A stretch of DNA of 29,326 nt, from IMG/VR virus record IMGVR_UViG_3300022908_000007, positions 1-29,326 of that record; one strand, given 5' to 3'. The notes under the pieces are model-generated. The model ran no database searches. It worked only from the letters and a program-made list of their open reading frames with translations, and was not told where the DNA came from. This document shows positions 28,965 to 29,326 of the stretch, piece after piece; the stretch's first letter is position 1, and every line of letters begins with the position of its first letter. The position numbers and the translations under genes were made by a program. The DNA comes from a virus.

Positions 28965-29284
28965 AAAAACATTTGCATCTTTGGCGTATGATAAATCATT
29001 GCTGTGGAAGGCATGACATATCAAATAACTACCTCAAAGATACTTTAAAAGGGTTAGTGATTTAACAAAGGATACCAAAAGGCCTTCCACAGCAATACAG
29101 GTAATCATGTTAATATCGCTAACCCTTTTACTATGCAATCAACTCCCAATACCACATAACCTTACCGAGCCTGTTTAGTGCCTTTATAAACTAAACACTC
29201 GAGTGGTACTACCCGTCTCAGTTGCTAATATATCAGCTATTCAAACCAATTTCGAGATCGTAACCTAAAGAAGATAGTTAGGCT
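28965..29284 (+). ncRNA. Candidate structured RNA with interleaved 15-16 bp pairs (pseudoknot order)
   Basis: A is ATTGCTGTGGAAGGC (28998-29012) and A' is GCCTTCCACAGCAAT (29082-29096), a perfect 15-bp pair. B is TAAAAGGGTTAGTGAT (29046-29061) and B' is ATCGCTAACCCTTTTA (29115-29130), 16 pairs with one G-U wobble. They occur in the order A-B-A'-B', with 33, 20 and 18 nt between. A stepped hairpin follows: TACCAC, CGAG, GTTTAG with CTAAAC, CTCG, GTGGTA (29150-29208). CCTAA/TTAGG lies just before the next ATG. No gene is visible. Confidence 0.6.
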
Positions 29285-29326
29285 ATGAATAAAGAACTGA
29301 AAGCATTAAGGATGCGCTTAAAGGGA
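29285..29326 (+). CDS. Start of a gene cut by the right window edge
   Basis: ATG at 29285 opens a frame of 14 codons (MNKELKALRMRLKG) with no stop before the edge. It is basic and helical. Too little is present to identify it. Confidence 0.4.
   Translation, partial: MNKELKALRMRLKG

Noticed and set aside
1-29326. Stop-codon reassignment as known in some crAss-like phages
   Set aside because: TAG ends several genes (for example at 19555, 22083, 22543 and 28962), and long genes contain no in-frame stops under the standard code.
1-29326. CRISPR array, insertion sequence, integrase or reverse transcriptase
   Set aside because: No regularly spaced repeats, transposase, recombinase or RT motifs were found on either strand.

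Overview
The window looks like part of the genome of a tailed, podovirus-type phage of a Bacteroidota host, most likely crAss-like (Crassvirales). The evidence is a large terminase, portal, scaffold-like protein, HK97-fold capsid protein, several head-tail connector-like proteins and a very large tail protein, all in order on the minus strand. The DNA is AT-rich, starts lack Shine-Dalgarno sequences, Bacteroidota-type -7 boxes (TAnnTTTG) precede many genes, and tRNAs lack an encoded CCA. The crAss-like placement is inferred from gene order and protein character. The standard genetic code is used, and TAG serves as a normal stop.

Layout, read in the direction of transcription. A roughly 1 kb gene-poor region (about 24.9-25.9 kb) separates two divergent blocks and contains an abrupt reversal of G/C strand bias, a candidate replication origin. 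Leftward from it (minus strand) run a RepL-like winged-helix protein, small proteins including an HExxH protein and a NinB/Orf-like protein, and a canonical GroES co-chaperonin. These are followed by seven tRNA genes punctuated by terminators, an XRE repressor, a GIY-YIG nuclease, and a replication cassette (winged-helix initiator, loader-like protein, DnaB/RecA-type ATPase). After a bidirectional terminator and one isolated plus-strand gene, the late block starts. It begins with a structured leader, a protein that reads as two GroES-like domains in tandem, and a winged-helix protein. It continues with terminase, portal, scaffold-like protein, capsid protein, connector/ring-like proteins and a 1,144-codon tail protein cut by the left window edge.

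Rightward (plus strand, 25.9 kb to the end) lies an accessory or early block of very small genes: single-membrane-span peptides, a lipoprotein and short cytosolic proteins. They are separated by intergenic segments with unusually strong complementary pairing. Two of these, 27182-27519 and 28965-29284, are candidate structured RNAs with no gene of convincing length. The second contains two interleaved 15-16 bp complementary pairs in pseudoknot order. The late-operon leader at 15419-15536 has the same order of pairs, directly downstream of a promoter box.

The most interesting candidates are these structured RNAs, the tandem GroES-like protein beside a normal GroES, the strand-bias switch, a repeated GACTTCGCA start-site element with an inverted copy, and three genes with a -7 box exactly 4 nt before the ATG, suggesting leaderless mRNAs. 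No search or folding program was run; names rest on motifs, lengths and gene order.
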